NCBI RefSeq assembly: GCF_032999765.1
Contig: NZ_CP136051.1
Coordinates: 1,340,417-1,404,416 of the forward strand
Reading direction: 5' to 3'
DNA length: 64,000 bases
Origin: Imperialibacter roseus
Lineage (GTDB): Bacteria; Bacteroidota; Bacteroidia; Cytophagales; Cyclobacteriaceae
In this document: piece after piece, positions 60,884-64,000 of the stretch
Numbering within the stretch: the first letter of the stretch is position 1
Layout: every line of letters starts with the position of its first letter
Translations under genes and position numbers: made by a program
The notes under the pieces: model-generated
What the model saw: only the letters and a program-made list of their open reading frames with translations
Told to the model about the DNA's origin: nothing
Database searches by the model: none

Positions 60884-62218
60884 ATGGGAGAGACCAAACC
60901 GGAAAGCGTTGCAGTTGATAATAAGCTTGAACCTAAGCTCGGGCCGCTGATGCTCTGGGGGCTTGGCGTTGGCTACGTCATCTCTGGTATGTACTTCGGC
61001 TGGAACCTGGGCCTGGCGGAGGGTGGAACGCTCGGGTTGGCCATTGCCACCTTCTTCATCATCATTATGTACGTCACGTTCACTTTCAGCTACACTGAGC
61101 TGGCCTGTGCTATTCCAAAGGCAGGAGGGGCGTTCGACTATGCTAACCGGGCACTTGGTAAAAATCTTGGTTTCCTCACAGGAATGGCTCAGAATATAGA
61201 GTTCATTTTTGCGCCTCCGGCCATTGCAGCAGCCATCGGTGCCTATTTTCATATTTTCTTTCCTGCCATCGATACCGTGCTGATTGCTTTGGCTGCCTAT
61301 GTTATTTTCACATCTCTTAATATCGTCGGTGTCAGGGCGGCAGCTACTTTTGAGCTCGTCATTACTATCCTGGCCGTAGTGGAACTGTTGATTTTTGCTG
61401 GGGTGACACTGCCTGCTTTTGAATTCAAAAACCTACAAACAAATTCACTACCCAATGGATTTCAGGGCATTTTTGCCGCTCTACCTTTCGCTATATGGTT
61501 TTTTCTTGCCATCGAAGGGGTAGCCAATGTGGCCGAGGAGGCCAGAAATCCACAACGCAGCATACTCATTGGTTTCGGCTCAGCTATTTTTACGCTGGTG
61601 GTGCTCTGTGTCCTTACGTTTGTATCATCGGTGGGTGTGGCGGGATGGGAGGCCATCGTATTTCCCGAAGGAGGCACCACTGCCTCAGATTCGCCCTTGC
61701 CACTTGCGCTTGGGAAAATAGTTGGGAATGAGCATATTCTGTATCACCTGCTGATTACGGTTGGCCTTTTTGGCCTGGTAGCATCGTTTCATGGCATTAT
61801 TCTGGCAGCAGGTCGCTCTACTTTTGAGTTTGGAAGGGTAGGCTATGTGCCCAAAGCTCTGGGCAGGGTGCACCCTAAAACCGGTACACCTGCGAATGCG
61901 CTGGTGGTAAATATGGGCATTGGGATATTAGCGCTGCTCACCGGAAAAACTGGCGAAATCATCACCATTGCGTGTTTCGGTGCGTTGACACTCTACATTT
62001 TGTCGATGATTACCTTCTTTGTGCTCAGGAAAAATGAACCCCACCTCGAGCGCCCGTTCAAAGTGCCGTTGTATCCTTTATTTCCTGCAACTGCGTTAGT
62101 AATAGCAACGATAGCTTTTGTGGCCATCACGTGGTACAATCCAATGTTGGCCCTGGTCTATTTCGGACTGCTAATTATCGCTTATATTTGGTTTAAGCTC
62201 ACCTATAAAGAATCGTGA
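60884..62218 (+). CDS. eat: APC family permease, ethanolamine permease type
   Basis: This 444-residue inner-membrane transporter has about 12 spans. The family-specific N-terminus GPLMLWGLGVGYVISGMYFG, SYTELACAIPKAGGAFDYAN, NIEFIFAPPAIAAAIGAY and FFLAIEGVANVAEEARNPQR match the ethanolamine permease branch of the APC superfamily closely. The likely substrate is ethanolamine or another small amine, taken up by cation or proton symport. Its stop overlaps the next gene's possible GTG start (GTGA), tying it to the glutamine-synthetase-like ligase. Confidence 0.88.
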   Translation: MGETKPESVAVDNKLEPKLGPLMLWGLGVGYVISGMYFGWNLGLAEGGTLGLAIATFFIIIMYVTFTFSYTELACAIPKAGGAFDYANRALGKNLGFLTGMAQNIEFIFAPPAIAAAIGAYFHIFFPAIDTVLIALAAYVIFTSLNIVGVRAAATFELVITILAVVELLIFAGVTLPAFEFKNLQTNSLPNGFQGIFAALPFAIWFFLAIEGVANVAEEARNPQRSILIGFGSAIFTLVVLCVLTFVSSVGVAGWEAIVFPEGGTTASDSPLPLALGKIVGNEHILYHLLITVGLFGLVASFHGIILAAGRSTFEFGRVGYVPKALGRVHPKTGTPANALVVNMGIGILALLTGKTGEIITIACFGALTLYILSMITFFVLRKNEPHLERPFKVPLYPLFPATALVIATIAFVAITWYNPMLALVYFGLLIIAYIWFKLTYKES

Positions 62219-63597
62219 CCATGCAAGTGAAAGGAATGCTTACACTGGATGAACTGAAAAAGAAAGTCGCCTCTGGGGAGATAGAGACAGTGATCACTGC
62301 CTTTACCGATCACTATGGTCGCATGATGGGCAAGCGCTATGATGCTGAGTTCTTTCTGGAAAGTGTGGTAAAAGGCGGGACTCACGCCTGCAACTACCTG
62401 CTCACCACCGATATGGAAATGGAGCCGGTTCCTGGCTACGACTTTGCCAACTGGGAGCTGGGTTATGGAGATTTTCATTTGGTGCCCGACATGAAAACAC
62501 TGCGTGTAGCCAGCTGGCTGGAGGAAACGGCCCTGGTTGTTTGCGACGTGTATTCGGACAAAACACATGAATTAGTGCCAGAGGCACCCCGTTCTTTGCT
62601 TTCCGGTCAAATCAAGCAGCTAAAAGCTCAGGGCTTCGATTCTGCTGCGGCTACTGAGCTCGAATATTACCTGTTTGAAAACGATTATCGCTCAGCGCAT
62701 GAAACTGGCTATAGCCAAATGACTCCTGCCGGTTGGTACCTGGAAGATTACCACATCATGCAAGGTACGAGGACAGAGCAATTTACTGCCGCTGCCCGCA
62801 AGCACCTGAAGCATTCTGGTGTGCCAGTGGAGAACTCAAAAGGAGAATGGGGGCTTGGTCAGCACGAACTCAACGTACAATATGCAGAAAGCCTGGAAAT
62901 GGCAGATCGCCATATCGTATATAAGCAGTGCCTGAAAGAATTGGCCGACGCCATGGGGATTTCTGTCACCTTTATGGCCAAGTTCCATGAGGACAGAGCC
63001 GGGAGTAGCTCTCATGTTCATATCAGTCTTTGGAAGGACGGCAAAAACCTTTTTGTTGGCGATGAGGAATTTGGGCCCGTAAAGGCTTCGAAAGAGTTTG
63101 GCCATTTTCTGGCTGGCTGGATCAAATATGTGCCTGATGTGATGGTGTTTTATGCGCCAACAATCAACTCCTATAAACGATTTGTGGATGGCAGTTGGGC
63201 ACCAACCCGCATGGCCTGGAGCAAAGACAACCGAACAGCTGGTTTTCGCATAGTAGGAGAGGGGAGTAGCCTGCGTATCGAGTGCAGAATCCCAGGGGCC
63301 GATTGTAATCCGTACCTTACGCTGGCTGCGTCTTTGGCCAGCGGATTGAAAGGCATGAAGGAAAAGCTGGCACCCGAAAAATGCTTCGAAGGAGATATTT
63401 ATGCAGCTGCTCATTTGCCAAGGGTACCCAGGACTTTGAAAGAGGCAGTGAGCTTGTTTAAGCAAAGCACTTTTGTCAAAGAGGCATTTGGGGAAGAAGT
63501 GGTGAAGCATTATGTACACTTCTACGAAACGGAAGTGGCTGATCATGAAAAGGCAGTATCGGACTGGGAGCGGAAAAGGTATTTTGAGAGGATATAG
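62215..63597 (+). CDS. Glutamine synthetase-like gamma-glutamyl-amine ligase
   Basis: This glutamine synthetase-fold enzyme has about 460 residues. Either GTG 62215 (overlapping the permease stop) or ATG 62221 starts it. Motifs are TELEYYLFEND (metal Glu), GEWGLGQHELNVQYAESLEM, FMAKFHEDRAGSSSHVHISL (metal His and substrate loop) and the ATP-binding PTRMAWSKDNRTAGFRI with EGSSLRIECRIPGADCNPYL. Length and motif forms fit the GlnA-like polyamine/ethanolamine gamma-glutamyl ligases rather than ammonia-assimilating GlnA. Coupling with an amine permease supports use of an amine as the acceptor. Confidence 0.85.
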   Translation: MTMQVKGMLTLDELKKKVASGEIETVITAFTDHYGRMMGKRYDAEFFLESVVKGGTHACNYLLTTDMEMEPVPGYDFANWELGYGDFHLVPDMKTLRVASWLEETALVVCDVYSDKTHELVPEAPRSLLSGQIKQLKAQGFDSAAATELEYYLFENDYRSAHETGYSQMTPAGWYLEDYHIMQGTRTEQFTAAARKHLKHSGVPVENSKGEWGLGQHELNVQYAESLEMADRHIVYKQCLKELADAMGISVTFMAKFHEDRAGSSSHVHISLWKDGKNLFVGDEEFGPVKASKEFGHFLAGWIKYVPDVMVFYAPTINSYKRFVDGSWAPTRMAWSKDNRTAGFRIVGEGSSLRIECRIPGADCNPYLTLAASLASGLKGMKEKLAPEKCFEGDIYAAAHLPRVPRTLKEAVSLFKQSTFVKEAFGEEVVKHYVHFYETEVADHEKAVSDWERKRYFERI

Positions 63598-63675
63598 AGC
63601 GGTGTTGCTCTGGTGCACACACCGTTAGGTGGTGGCAACAGAGAATTAGAATATAAATAGAACTATAGAAATCAC

Positions 63676-63709
63676 ATTGGTGCCACCAGCTCGGGCAGTG
63701 GGCACCAAT
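63676..63709 (+). repeat. Hairpin in the leader of the terminal SDR gene
   Basis: ATTGGTGCC (63676-63684) pairs exactly with GGCACCAAT (63701-63709) across 16 bases. It lies between the ligase gene and the SDR start and could be a terminator of the former or a leader structure of the latter. There is no clear T-run. Confidence 0.45.
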
Positions 63710-63732
63710 CTAAAATTTACCATAACCAATAC

Positions 63733-64000
63733 ATGAGACTAAAAGACAAAGTAGCCCTGATTACAGGGGGTAGCAGTGGCATAGGAAAAGCCAGTGCGAT
63801 GCTGTTTGCAAAAGAAGGTGCCAAAGTAGTAGTGGCCGATGTGAATGAGGCAGGTGCTACAGAGACAGTCAGGGAAATCAAGGCTGCTGGCTTTGAGGCT
63901 GCCTTTGTGAAGGCTGACGTATCCAAAGCTGCCGATTGTGAAAATATGGTAAAGTTCGCCGAAGCGACGTATGGCAAGCTGAACATCCTGTTCAACAATG
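63733..64000 (+). CDS. Short-chain dehydrogenase/reductase (3' end outside window)
   Basis: ATG 63733 opens a frame to the window edge: MRLKDKVALITGGSSGIGKA with the TGGSSGIG cofactor motif, VVVADVNEAGA (Asp after beta-2, favouring NAD) and VKADVSKAADCENMVKFAEA, with the start of NN(AG) at the end. Only 89 codons are seen; the catalytic Tyr-Lys is beyond the window. Its position suggests a reductase or dehydrogenase acting after the amine ligase, which is a guess. Confidence 0.88.
   Translation, partial: MRLKDKVALITGGSSGIGKASAMLFAKEGAKVVVADVNEAGATETVREIKAAGFEAAFVKADVSKAADCENMVKFAEATYGKLNILFNN

Noticed and set aside
1-64000. tRNA, rRNA, insertion-sequence transposase or phage genes
   Set aside because: No tRNA-like TPsiC/anticodon arrangement, rRNA sequence, DDE transposase, integrase or phage structural gene was found on either strand by eye; a covariance search would be more sensitive for RNAs.

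Overview
The window looks like chromosomal DNA of a Bacteroidota bacterium, most likely a Cytophagales-type marine or soil species. Base composition is balanced. Several start sites carry the Bacteroidota -7 promoter element TAnnTTTG. Lineage-typical genes are present: the type IX secretion protein PorT beside ubiE, a DUF5606 protein, DUF4097, DUF4838 and DUF1080 proteins, and ABC permeases with the long 'prefix' domain that is greatly expanded in Cytophagales. No rRNA, tRNA, transposase, CRISPR array or replication origin was found.

Layout. 1-9.2 kb is housekeeping: a saccharopine-dehydrogenase-like gene (cut by the window edge), cytidine deaminase, an SDR, porT-ubiE, GTPase engB, a DUF5606 pair, fructose-1,6-bisphosphatase, an abutting LMW phosphatase/fructosamine-kinase pair and a serine hydrolase. 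9.3-15.9 kb carries Tat-exported sugar enzymes (two Gfo/Idh/MocA oxidoreductases and a sugar isomerase-like protein). It is interrupted by an AT-rich gene of unknown function lodged between an intact dedA-family gene and a second, diverged copy of that gene's 3' end. 15.9-18.8 kb holds an outer-membrane protein, a nested inverted-repeat element, and a tandem array of 259-bp units containing copies of the 3' end of the adjacent pirin gene.

19.3-24.6 kb is an AT-rich accessory region and the most interesting part. A two-gene unit (a TIR-like predicted NADase and a small helical protein) appears to be a gene cassette. It starts at a GTTACGCAC boundary and ends in a roughly 135-bp attC-like inverted repeat whose outer core (GTGCCTAAC) matches that boundary. 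It is followed by a 994-residue SF1 helicase-nuclease and an arr rifampin ADP-ribosyltransferase.

24.6-39.4 kb contains exported peptidases, a TPR histidine kinase, a DUF2442/DUF4160 pair between two matching hairpins, glycan-related secreted enzymes (GH18 chitinase, DUF1080, SMP-30, DUF4838), and an AAA/DUF4143 ATPase whose start codon lies inside a perfect 24-bp inverted repeat. 39.5-47.8 kb is a PadR-led operon of three large MacB/FtsX permeases, followed by a second TPR kinase. 50.4-55.1 kb is the leucine operon leuCDAB, ended by a clear terminator. 55.2-57.5 kb holds two toxin-antitoxin loci: hicBA with a frameshifted toxin, and hipBA. 57.5-60.7 kb holds vanZ-like, creD, a winged-helix regulator and a membrane protein, with the same ACTTTG-N5-CAAAGT palindrome in front of both transcription units. 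The right end has an ethanolamine-type permease coupled to a glutamine-synthetase-like ligase and the start of an SDR, which together suggest amine uptake and gamma-glutamylation.
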